Of a stretch of DNA of 64,000 nt, positions 8,955 to 17,159 are shown piece by piece (the stretch's first letter is position 1; each line of letters begins with the position of its first letter). Under the pieces are notes generated by a model, which was given only the letters and a program-made list of their open reading frames with translations, did not search any database and was not told the DNA's origin. The stretch lies in contig BTUW01000021.1 in the NCBI GenBank assembly GCA_045863055.1, forward strand, positions 18,763-82,762. Reading direction: 5' to 3'. The translations under genes and the position numbers were made by a program. The DNA is from UTCHB3 sp008363265 (GTDB taxonomy: Bacteria > Bacteroidota > Ignavibacteria > Ignavibacteriales > Ignavibacteriaceae).

Positions 8955-10295
8955 TTGACCGAATCTTTTCTTGAGGAGATGGGCGGATACTTTTTCGCCC
9001 TGCTCCTCATAATTATCACTGTTGCCCTCTATCTTCGCGGAAAAAAGAAGACAACCAAAGAAAACATCCAAATGATCGAGGAGGCTAAAAATCTCGGCCT
9101 CTACGAACCTGTTTCCCTCCACCCTTTCGTAAATGAAAATGTCTGTATCGGAAGTGGTGCCTGCATTGAAGCCTGTCCCGAAAAGAACATCCTTGCCATA
9201 GTGAACGGAAGGGCGACCACCGTGAACGCCTCGAGATGCGTGGGACATGGTGCCTGTTTTCACGCTTGTCCCGTGCAGGCGATCGCACTCTACATTGGAA
9301 CGGAGAAACGGGGTGTTGACCTTCCGCACGTAAGTCAGGAATTTGAAACCAATGTCCCGGGGCTTTTCATAGCCGGTGAACTTGGCGGGATGGGGCTGAT
9401 TAAAAACGCGGTTGAGCAGGGGAAACAGGCCGCCTCATACATGGCTTCGAAGTTGAAAAAGGGAGGCAATAACGATTTTGATGTTATAATAATCGGAGCA
9501 GGTCCGGCCGGTATCTCGGCGACACTTCGATGCGCGGAGCTTGGGCTCAAATACAAGACCGTGGAACAGGACACAATAGGCGGCACGGTTTACAGCTTCC
9601 CCCGCTCCAAGATAGTGATGACGGCACCGATGGAACTCCCCCTGCACGGCAAGGTAAAGTTTGTTGAAACCAGCAAGGATCAGCTGATCAGGCTTTGGTC
9701 TGATGTGATCTCGAACAAAAATATTAAAATAGATGAGAATGAAAGGGTTGAAACCATTACAAAAGATGGTGATCAATTCAAAGTGACGACGGTCAAAGGA
9801 AGTTATACCTCCTCTGCCGTAATTTTGGCCATAGGAAGAAGGGGTTCTCCCAGGAAACTGGGCGTACCGGGTGAAGAGCGTGAAAATGTCTTCTACCGGT
9901 TGCTGGAACCCGAACTGATAGAAAATAAAAATATACTTGTGGTGGGAGGCGGCGACTCCGCGATAGAGTCGGCCATCCTGCTCGCGCACGGATCGAACAA
10001 GGTATCTCTGTCGTACCGCTCTGATTCATTTTCAAGATGCAAGCCGAAGAATCTTGAGAACATAAACACTTACAGCAGCTCCGGGAAACTGAAAGTGCTG
10101 CTCAGTACAAATGTTGTCGAAATACGGGAAATATCCGTGGTTCTTAACCGCGGAGGCGACCCGAACGATACCTTTGAACTTGAGAACGATCTCGTGTATA
10201 TTTTTGCCGGTGGAGAACTCCCGACCAAATTCCTGGAAAAAGCAGGAATTAAGATCACCAGGAAATTTGGTGAAGCCATTTTAAGTCACAACTGA
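8955..10295 (+). CDS. Membrane-anchored ferredoxin-FAD/NAD(P) oxidoreductase, permuted
   Basis: 446 residues: N-terminal membrane helix (11-28), a ferredoxin-like domain (about 60-115), then a thioredoxin-reductase-like flavoprotein. The two iron-sulfur motifs are CIGSGACIEACP and CVGHGACFHACP; in each, the second of the four usual cysteines is replaced (Ser, His), leaving three cysteines. Residues 130-165 (NVPGLFIAGELGG...EQGKQAA) look like the C-terminal FAD motif of this enzyme class, yet lie before the N-terminal FAD motif IIGAGPAGISA (about 179-189); the NAD(P) motif VVGGGDSAIES follows near 335. The order suggests circular permutation. No CxxC redox disulfide is present. Start is TTG directly after the previous stop; an in-frame ATG at 8979 is an alternative. 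Likely role: electron transfer between NAD(P)H and the cytochrome chain. Confidence 0.82.
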   Translation: MTESFLEEMGGYFFALLLIIITVALYLRGKKKTTKENIQMIEEAKNLGLYEPVSLHPFVNENVCIGSGACIEACPEKNILAIVNGRATTVNASRCVGHGACFHACPVQAIALYIGTEKRGVDLPHVSQEFETNVPGLFIAGELGGMGLIKNAVEQGKQAASYMASKLKKGGNNDFDVIIIGAGPAGISATLRCAELGLKYKTVEQDTIGGTVYSFPRSKIVMTAPMELPLHGKVKFVETSKDQLIRLWSDVISNKNIKIDENERVETITKDGDQFKVTTVKGSYTSSAVILAIGRRGSPRKLGVPGEERENVFYRLLEPELIENKNILVVGGGDSAIESAILLAHGSNKVSLSYRSDSFSRCKPKNLENINTYSSSGKLKVLLSTNVVEIREISVVLNRGGDPNDTFELENDLVYIFAGGELPTKFLEKAGIKITRKFGEAILSHN

Positions 10296-10318
10296 TCAAA
10301 TTTAATAACGGAATTTTC

Positions 10319-11890
10319 TTGTCCCGCGTCATCATCTTAGTGATGTTTACCGTGTTTTATGCTTATCCCCAGTTCTCCCCGGGAGATCTGAGCAATGCTC
10401 ATGCCAACCTTGAAGGGATGAGCAACTGCACCCAATGCCACACTTCAGGTGACGAAGTGCAGAACTCAAAGTGCCTCAGTTGTCATAAAGAGATAACCTC
10501 CCTCGTTAACTCAGGCCGCGGCCTTCATGCCCGTGAAGCGAAGGGGAAACAATGCTACGCCTGCCACAGCGAGCACCACGGCAGGGGTTTCAAACTGATC
10601 AACTTTGTTCAGAAAGGTTTTGATCATTCCCGGGCGGGGTATCAGCTTCAGGGAAAACACGCCAGGTTATCATGCGCGGGTTGCCATCAGGCCAAGTTCA
10701 TCAAAGGACCTGCTGCCAAAAGAGCCGGGAGGACTTTTCTCGGTCTGGATCAGAATTGCCTGAGTTGCCACTCTGATTTTCATCAGGGTACGCTGGGCAA
10801 CACATGCACCAATTGTCACAATCAGAACGGATTTTCACCCGCTCCGGGATTCAACCACGCCACCGCAGCCTTCAAACTCACAGGCGCGCACGCACGTGTT
10901 GATTGCTCCCGTTGCCACATGTCGACCACCCGTAACGGGAAGCAGTTCACGGTTTTCAAGGGGGTTCAGTTCGCTTCATGCACCAATTGCCATAAAGATA
11001 TCCACAACGGCAAATTCGGAAATAATTGCACCGACTGCCATACCACGGACAACTTCAGGAATGTGAAGCTTAACGGCTTTGATCACGATAAAACCGGTTT
11101 TAAGCTTGCTGGGCAGCACGTCGCTGTGAAGTGTTCCGGGTGTCATGGATCCGATCTCAACTCCAAACCGGCACACAATGAGTGTATAAGTTGCCATAAA
11201 GACTACCACAAAGGTGAGTTCATGGTCGCTGATAAGCCGAAAGATTGCTCGGTTTGCCACACAGTGAGCGGGTTCACCCCTTCACTCTTCACCCTTGATC
11301 AGCACCAAAATAGCAGATTCCCCTTGATGGGATCGCATCTCGCTCAGCCGTGTCAGGCTTGCCACTACACAAATTCAGAATGGAGTTTCAGGAAGAGTTC
11401 GATCACCTGTGCAAGTTGCCATAACAACATTCACGGAAGTGAGATATCTTCGAAATTCATGGGTGACAATAACTGTGAGAACTGCCATAACGTGGAAAAG
11501 TGGATGAACTACAAGTTCGACCATAACGAAACGAAGTTCAAACTTACCGGCAAACATGCCGGAAGGAAGTGCTACGACTGCCACAAAAAGGATGAACAGA
11601 CATCCAAACCGGTCAGAATATTTGCTTCAACAAAAAACAACTGCGAAAGTTGCCACAATGAAGTTCACAATTACCAGTTTAAGACCACCGGATCGAATGA
11701 CTGTCTGAGGTGCCACACCACTTCGAACTGGAAGGCTGAGCTGTTCGATCACAGCATGGCGAAATTTCCCCTTTCGGGTGCTCATTCACTTCTCGAGTGT
11801 GAAAAGTGCCACAAGAAAATTGAAGCCAACGGTAAAGAATTTGTAAAATACAAAATAGAAGATTTCAAATGCGCAGCCTGTCATTCCTGA
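10319..11890 (+). CDS. Multihaem cytochrome c with 20 CxxCH motifs
   Basis: A 523-residue exported protein with a short signal peptide (MSRVIILVMFTVFYAYPQ) read from a TTG codon; the next ATG at residue 9 would leave too short a leader. By eye 20 CxxCH haem-attachment motifs are present, one per about 26 residues, starting CTQCH and ending CAACH four bases before the stop. Between haems the pattern F-D-H...F-x-L-x-G-x-H recurs (for example FDHDKTGFKLAGQH), giving histidines suited as distal ligands. This alternation is typical of long nanowire-like or periplasm-spanning cytochromes. The last haem motif is encoded in the 22 bases that overlap the next gene's start, so translation of the pair is coupled. 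Likely a periplasmic or outer-membrane-associated electron carrier. Confidence 0.95.
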   Translation: MSRVIILVMFTVFYAYPQFSPGDLSNAHANLEGMSNCTQCHTSGDEVQNSKCLSCHKEITSLVNSGRGLHAREAKGKQCYACHSEHHGRGFKLINFVQKGFDHSRAGYQLQGKHARLSCAGCHQAKFIKGPAAKRAGRTFLGLDQNCLSCHSDFHQGTLGNTCTNCHNQNGFSPAPGFNHATAAFKLTGAHARVDCSRCHMSTTRNGKQFTVFKGVQFASCTNCHKDIHNGKFGNNCTDCHTTDNFRNVKLNGFDHDKTGFKLAGQHVAVKCSGCHGSDLNSKPAHNECISCHKDYHKGEFMVADKPKDCSVCHTVSGFTPSLFTLDQHQNSRFPLMGSHLAQPCQACHYTNSEWSFRKSSITCASCHNNIHGSEISSKFMGDNNCENCHNVEKWMNYKFDHNETKFKLTGKHAGRKCYDCHKKDEQTSKPVRIFASTKNNCESCHNEVHNYQFKTTGSNDCLRCHTTSNWKAELFDHSMAKFPLSGAHSLLECEKCHKKIEANGKEFVKYKIEDFKCAACHS

Positions 11891-14800
11891 TATTACTCGT
11901 CTTTTTTATGGCCGCCGGCTACTCCCAATCACCTCACGGTGACCTCAAGGGGGTCGACTGCAGCAGTTGCCACAACCCTGAGAATTGGGTCATAGACTCA
12001 AAATCTCTGAACTATGACCACTCAAAAACCGGGTTCCCGCTCGTGGGTCAACATCAAAATGCCGACTGCAGGAGCTGTCACACAACTTTAAAATTTGACG
12101 GTACACCCGAAAATTGCGTTAGTTGCCACACATCGGTACACGCGAACACTATTTCCACCGACTGCCAAACCTGCCACACCCCTTCCGGCTGGGGAGTGAA
12201 GGATGTGCTGCCGCTGCACGAGAGAAGCCGCTTCCCCCTTTTCGGAGCGCATCAGACGGCCGACTGCGGCCAATGCCATAAAAATTATGAGGTGCGGCAG
12301 TTCGAGCCGGTTCAGACCGACTGTTACAGTTGCCACTCAAAAGAATACTACTCAACCGCGGCACCGAACCATCCGATGAACAAGTTTTCGAAAGACTGTT
12401 CGACCTGTCACGATACCAGGGCGATCAACTGGAGAAGCCAGAACATCGATCACAGTTTCTTTCCGCTGACCGGGGGCCACAGCAAGCCGGGCTGTTTCGA
12501 CTGCCACAGCAGCGCGTCATTCGCAGGGCTATCGCAGGATTGCTACTCGTGCCACCGCCCTGACTATGAAGCCACTTTGAACCCCAACCATGTGGCCGGC
12601 AACTTTTCGAAGGATTGCAAAACATGCCACACAATTAACGGATGGGTTCCTGCCTCGTTCGATCACAATCTTACCGCGTTTCCACTCACAGGCCGGCACA
12701 CAACCGTTACCTGCGCGAGTTGCCACACTCAAGGATACGCGGGGACCCCCAAGGAGTGCGTGAGCTGTCATCAGACCGATTATAACGCCACTACTAATCC
12801 AAATCATACTGCCGCAGGATTTCCCAACACCTGTGAAACCTGCCATACAACTGCAGGATGGACCCCGGCACAGTTCGACCATGATGGGCCCTATTTCCCT
12901 ATCTATTCAGGTTCGCACCGGGGTGAATGGAATGCATGCGGCGACTGCCACACGAATTCCTCGAACTATCAGGTGTTCTCATGTACTACCTGCCACGAGC
13001 ACAATCAGACTGACATGAACCAGGAGCACCAGGGAATACAGGGCTACAGGTGGGAGTCGAGTGCATGTCTATCATGTCATCCGGATGGTAACGCGGAAGG
13101 CGCGTTCAACCACAGCACTTCGCAGTTTCCTCTTACAGGCTCGCACCTGACGGCGGAATGTTCCGGTTGCCACACTTCCGGGTACACCACGAGGCCGCCG
13201 CTCGACTGTTATTCATGTCATCAGAGCGGCTATCAGCAAACCACAAAATTGAATCACTCACTTGCACGGTTCTCTCAGGATTGTACCGAGTGTCACAACA
13301 CCACAGCCTGGGCAACCACCTCGTTCAATCACGCGATCTATGCGGGGTTCACACTCCAGAACAGTCATGCCAACAAGACCTGCGTTCAGTGCCATGAGAC
13401 CACATATTCAGGCACATCAGGCCAGTGTTCAAGTTGCCATTTATCCGACTATCAGTCGGCGCAGGATCCAAACCATGTGGCCGGCAACTATTCGCAGGTA
13501 TGCTCACAGTGCCATACCGATATCGGCTGGGCACCCGCAACTTTTGATCATGCCATTGTTAATTTCCCTCTCACCGGGAAGCACACTACAACCCAGTGCG
13601 CCGACTGCCACACAACCGGCTGGGCGAACACGCCAAACCAGTGCAACGGTTGCCATCTGACGGACTATCAAAACGCACAGAACCCCAACCACACCGGTGC
13701 CCAGTTCCCTCAGACCTGTCAGGACTGCCACACTTCTCTTGGGTGGACTCCAGCTACTTTCGACCACGACGGTCAGTATTTCCCCATTAACAGCGGCAAA
13801 CACCGCAACGAGTGGAACAACGACTGCCGCTCCTGCCACGAGGTCTCCAGTAATTATGCAGTGTTCACTTGTGTAAGCTGTCACGAACACAACCGGACCG
13901 ACATGGACCAGGAGCACCAGGGGGTTCAGGGTTACCTTTACGCCTCTACCGAGTGTCTTGCATGTCACCCTGACGGTACTTCCGAGGGCGCGTTCAATCA
14001 TACAACTTCAGGTTTCCCGTTAACGGGAAATCACGTCACGCTGAATTGCAGCCAGTGCCACACTTCGGGGTACACCAATACATCAAGCGAATGCATCTCG
14101 TGTCATCAAAGTGGCTTCAACCTGACGAATAAATTGAACCACACACTCGCGGGTTTTTCACAGAACTGCACTGAGTGCCATAACACTTCGGGCTGGGCGC
14201 AGACAACATTTGATCACACTGTCACTACCGGGTTCGCGCTGCAAAACAGCCACTCAGGTCAGACCTGCGTGCAGTGTCACGAAACAACTTACTCGGGTAC
14301 TGAGAATGTGTGCCAATCCTGTCACCTGGAGGATTTTCAGGGGACAACCAATCCGAATCATGTGATGGGCAACTATCCGCAGGTTTGCGCAAATTGCCAC
14401 ACCGATATCGGGTGGGCGCCGGCTACCTTTGATCACACGATCGTCGGATATCAGCTTACCGGAAAGCATACCACTGTACCTTGCGCTCAATGTCACACAA
14501 CGGGATATACAGGTACATCTGAAGTTTGCGAATCATGCCATCTGGATGATTATAACGCTGCAACAAACCCTAACCACGCTGCACCAAACTTCCCAAAGGT
14601 CTGCGATGAGTGCCATACAACGGCAGCATGGAGGCCTTCAACTTTCAATCATGATCAGCAGTATTTCCCGATCTATAGCGGAGAACACCGTAACGAGTGG
14701 AACAACAACTGTCTTACTTGTCATACCGTGCCGGGTAACTTTACTTCTTTTTCATGTATAAATTGCCACGAGCATAATCAGACATCCATGGCTCAGGAAC

Positions 14801-15108
14801 ATCAGGGGGTGGCAAACTATCAATGGAATTCACAAAGGTGTTTTGACTGCCATCCCGATGGTGAGAGCCGACCCGCCATGAAAAATGACCACGGAGCGTA
14901 TCTCATCTCAGGAAAGCACTCTTCTGTTACATGCAACGAGTGCCATACAGGCAATGATTCACAACCCCAGTGTTTGACCTGCCATCAGGAGGAATTCACA
15001 ATTGCACACAAACTGCAAAGAGTGAACACCAACTGCTGGGAGTGCCATACAACTTTCAGTTTCAATATCAACGGGAACATTCCCCGCAAGCTTGAGAGGG
15101 TTGACTGA
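11869..15108 (+). CDS. Giant multihaem cytochrome c with 43 CxxCH motifs in a 12-haem repeat
   Basis: A 1079-residue exported protein; the ATG lies inside the end of the preceding cytochrome gene and opens a signal peptide (MRSLSFLILLVFFMAAGYSQ). I count 43 CxxCH motifs, about one per 25 residues. From about residue 270 the chain is a long-period repeat: the signature CHEHNQTDMNQEHQG recurs at haems 15, 27 and 39, coded at 12982, 13870 and 14755, a period of 296/295 residues and 12 haems. Subunits of the GWAPATFDH...FPLTGKH type recur within it and supply extra histidines. The stop overlaps the start of the barrel gene (TGATG). Family knowledge: cytochromes of this density form micrometre- or membrane-scale electron wires. 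Likely surface-exposed or threaded through the adjacent barrel; that placement is inferred. Confidence 0.95.
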   Translation: MRSLSFLILLVFFMAAGYSQSPHGDLKGVDCSSCHNPENWVIDSKSLNYDHSKTGFPLVGQHQNADCRSCHTTLKFDGTPENCVSCHTSVHANTISTDCQTCHTPSGWGVKDVLPLHERSRFPLFGAHQTADCGQCHKNYEVRQFEPVQTDCYSCHSKEYYSTAAPNHPMNKFSKDCSTCHDTRAINWRSQNIDHSFFPLTGGHSKPGCFDCHSSASFAGLSQDCYSCHRPDYEATLNPNHVAGNFSKDCKTCHTINGWVPASFDHNLTAFPLTGRHTTVTCASCHTQGYAGTPKECVSCHQTDYNATTNPNHTAAGFPNTCETCHTTAGWTPAQFDHDGPYFPIYSGSHRGEWNACGDCHTNSSNYQVFSCTTCHEHNQTDMNQEHQGIQGYRWESSACLSCHPDGNAEGAFNHSTSQFPLTGSHLTAECSGCHTSGYTTRPPLDCYSCHQSGYQQTTKLNHSLARFSQDCTECHNTTAWATTSFNHAIYAGFTLQNSHANKTCVQCHETTYSGTSGQCSSCHLSDYQSAQDPNHVAGNYSQVCSQCHTDIGWAPATFDHAIVNFPLTGKHTTTQCADCHTTGWANTPNQCNGCHLTDYQNAQNPNHTGAQFPQTCQDCHTSLGWTPATFDHDGQYFPINSGKHRNEWNNDCRSCHEVSSNYAVFTCVSCHEHNRTDMDQEHQGVQGYLYASTECLACHPDGTSEGAFNHTTSGFPLTGNHVTLNCSQCHTSGYTNTSSECISCHQSGFNLTNKLNHTLAGFSQNCTECHNTSGWAQTTFDHTVTTGFALQNSHSGQTCVQCHETTYSGTENVCQSCHLEDFQGTTNPNHVMGNYPQVCANCHTDIGWAPATFDHTIVGYQLTGKHTTVPCAQCHTTGYTGTSEVCESCHLDDYNAATNPNHAAPNFPKVCDECHTTAAWRPSTFNHDQQYFPIYSGEHRNEWNNNCLTCHTVPGNFTSFSCINCHEHNQTSMAQEHQGVANYQWNSQRCFDCHPDGESRPAMKNDHGAYLISGKHSSVTCNECHTGNDSQPQCLTCHQEEFTIAHKLQRVNTNCWECHTTFSFNINGNIPRKLERVD

Positions 15109-16706
15109 TGAAGCATTTGATCACCCTTTGCGTGCTGCTGTTTTTAACTTCTTCTCTTTTCGCCCAGAAAACAGGTGAGGAACGGGAGGGGAAGGTATCG
15201 TTCATCTCTTCCCAGAATATCTATGTTGAGTACTCTACAACAGAAGGAATTGCAGCCGGAGACACCCTTTGGCTGAAAGACAATGGAAAGAAAGTACCCG
15301 CTGTACTGGCAGGTTTTATCAGTTCAAAATCGGTTGCCGGCAGCAGGATCGGAGAGGTGAAACTTGAGAAAGGTACACTTATATACGCCTATCCATCAGT
15401 GGTCAAACAAGAGGATGTAGTTGTAGTTCCTGAAGAGCCAACCCCGGTCATAACCCCGGAGCAGAAGGAAAAAGCCAGGAACTTTAAGCCTGTTGAGAAG
15501 AAGAACTACCGCGGGCGGTTCTCGGTAAGTTCGTATTCCGATCTGAGCAATCTCGAGGGATCACCCGGATATCAGAGATGGAGATACTCATTCTCATTTG
15601 CCGCCGACAGGATCAGTGGATCAGATTTTTCCTTCTCTTCGTACACCACTTTTTCATACCTTACCCGCGACTGGGGAAGGGAAGGGCACGATCTCGGCAG
15701 AAAACTCAAGGTTTATGACCTTAAACTGAACTATGCGTTGGATTCGGTCTCATCACTGAGCGCGGGAAGATTCATCAACAGGAAGATCTCAAATATAGGT
15801 GCAGTTGACGGAGTGCTTTATGAGAGGTCATTCGGGAAGAGTTGGTCGGGCGGTGTCTTTGCCGGAAGCCGACCCAACACTTGGGACTATGGCTACAATT
15901 TCAAGCTGTTCCAGACCGGTCTGTTTGTCTCGCTGGAAGATTCGATAGGTTCCGGAAGTTCCGAGAATACGATAGGTTTTGTTAATCAGACAAATGATTT
16001 TAAAACCGACCGCAGGTACATCTACATGCAGCATGTCTCGAACCCAATAAAGTCTCTTTCACTCTTTGCTTCATCCGAGCTTGATATTTACACTGTTGAA
16101 GCAGGAGAAGGGAAGACCAAACCCGATCTTACCAACTTCTTCGTTTCCGCCAGATATGCGTTCTCGCGGGAATACAACCTTAGCGTTTCTTACGACATAA
16201 GGAAGAATGTTATCTACTACGAAACATTCAAAACATTCATCGATTCGGTGCTGTTCAATGAGTCACTCCAGGGGTTACGCGTTGGATTCAATACCACCGC
16301 GATTAAAAATTTCTCGATCTCACTCCGCGCGGGCTTCAGAAATATGGGTAACGACAAACGAAGCTCAAACGATTTCGGTGCAAGTATCTATTGGATGAAT
16401 ATCCCGCAGGTCAGCGGAAGCGCCAGTGCAAATATTTCGTTCAACAGAAGTAATTATGTTGAGGGGCTCAACTACGGTCTTACCTACTCGCGGAACATCA
16501 CCGAAGATATCTACGGCTCTGCCGGCTTCCGAAGGATCGACTACACATTCCCGGTGAACAACATTAAACTCTCCCAGAACATTCTATCGATGGATATCAA
16601 TTACTCCATTAATAAAATGTTTAACCTCGGCTTCAACTACGAAGGGGTGTTTGAGGATACTTCAACCTACAGCAGGTTTTTTGTGGATTTGACAACGAGA
16701 TTCTAA
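15108..16706 (+). CDS. Outer-membrane beta-barrel (porin-like) paired with multihaem cytochromes
   Basis: A 532-residue protein with signal peptide (MKHLITLCVLLFLTSSLFAQ). Residues about 25-95 form a small soluble domain (EGKVSFISSQNIYVEY...AGDTLWLKD), followed by a Pro/Lys linker and from about residue 135 to the end by alternating hydrophobic/polar strands rich in Tyr, Phe and Gly (SFSFAADRISGSDFSFSSYT, ...), consistent with a large barrel of roughly twenty strands; the chain ends with an aromatic residue (TTRF), a common barrel-insertion signal. Its ATG overlaps the stop of the 43-haem cytochrome. In porin-cytochrome conduits a barrel sheathes a multihaem cytochrome to carry electrons across the outer membrane; this pairing is the main argument. 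It has no recognisable substrate-specific family. Confidence 0.8.
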   Translation: MKHLITLCVLLFLTSSLFAQKTGEEREGKVSFISSQNIYVEYSTTEGIAAGDTLWLKDNGKKVPAVLAGFISSKSVAGSRIGEVKLEKGTLIYAYPSVVKQEDVVVVPEEPTPVITPEQKEKARNFKPVEKKNYRGRFSVSSYSDLSNLEGSPGYQRWRYSFSFAADRISGSDFSFSSYTTFSYLTRDWGREGHDLGRKLKVYDLKLNYALDSVSSLSAGRFINRKISNIGAVDGVLYERSFGKSWSGGVFAGSRPNTWDYGYNFKLFQTGLFVSLEDSIGSGSSENTIGFVNQTNDFKTDRRYIYMQHVSNPIKSLSLFASSELDIYTVEAGEGKTKPDLTNFFVSARYAFSREYNLSVSYDIRKNVIYYETFKTFIDSVLFNESLQGLRVGFNTTAIKNFSISLRAGFRNMGNDKRSSNDFGASIYWMNIPQVSGSASANISFNRSNYVEGLNYGLTYSRNITEDIYGSAGFRRIDYTFPVNNIKLSQNILSMDINYSINKMFNLGFNYEGVFEDTSTYSRFFVDLTTRF

Positions 16707-16711
16707 AGAAA

Positions 16712-16765
16712 GGCTGAAGGCTGAGGGCTGAAGGCTGAAAAGATGGCTGAAGGTTGAGGGATGAA
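16712..16765 (+). repeat. Heptamer tandem array (GGCTGAA-type), plus orientation
   Basis: Seven units of seven bases, mostly GGCTGAA or GGCTGAG, then GGTTGAG and GGATGAA, with one AAGAT interruption. The same unit family lies in inverted orientation at 17118-17159, so the two arrays bracket the broken four-helix-bundle gene. Confidence 0.85.
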
Positions 16766-16768
16766 AAA

Positions 16769-17122
16769 TTAAGGTTTTTTGTTTTTGACTTTGAGTATTG
16801 AGAATACGAGTAGCTTCATTACTTCGTCGAATAAAGGGTAATGAAGATCAAATTCTTGTTTTGTGATTATGTCGGACGCAAGGAGGAGTTCCAGCCAGTA
16901 AAGTGTCTCCTCTCACTCTTTTTGGGAAATTGAGAGTTTATGAACAAAGTCCAAGTCAGATTCAGCTCTACTGGCCTCTCTGATATTCGCACCAACTCCA
17001 GTGCCCGACCGCAATAATTGCCTGCCTAAGTCATACTCATTCCTACCAAAGAGCACTTTGGAAAATTTTACAATCGCTATTGCAGCTGCAAAACTTTTCT
17101 CTTCTAGAATTCTGTTCTTCAT
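16769..17122 (-). pseudogene. Four-helix-bundle protein (S23/IVP family) with in-frame TGA
   Basis: The minus-strand frame from the ATG at 17122 encodes MKNRILEEKSFAAAIAIVKF...GANIREASRAESDLDFVHKLSISQKE, the typical first half of the 23S-rRNA-intervening-sequence four-helix-bundle family. A TGA follows at 16913-16915. The same frame then continues with EETLYWLELLLASDIITKQEF and on to KVKNKKP and a TAA at 16769, exactly the family's second half. Total length of 117 sense codons is normal. The TGA occupies a position where relatives often have Cys or a small residue, so one base change explains it. The function of the family is unclear. The start codon itself lies in the heptamer array at 17118. 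Confidence 0.85.
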
Positions 17123-17159
17123 CCTTCAGCCCTCATCCTTCAGCCCTCATCCTTCAGCC
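17118..17159 (-). repeat. Heptamer tandem array (six units), minus orientation, overlapping two gene ends
   Basis: Six perfect-length units on the plus strand alternate TTCATCC, TTCAGCC and CTCATCC. The array supplies both the start codon of the four-helix-bundle gene (17120-17122) and the last codons and stop of the PLP decarboxylase (Ala-Glu-Gly-stop at 17147). Confidence 0.9.

Noticed and set aside
16913..16915. TGA in the four-helix-bundle gene as a selenocysteine codon
   Set aside because: No SECIS-like hairpin is evident behind it, and the family is not known to contain selenocysteine; a nonsense mutation is simpler.
16712..17159. Heptamer arrays as CRISPR
   Set aside because: Units are seven bases, directly abutting and without spacers; no cas genes are near.
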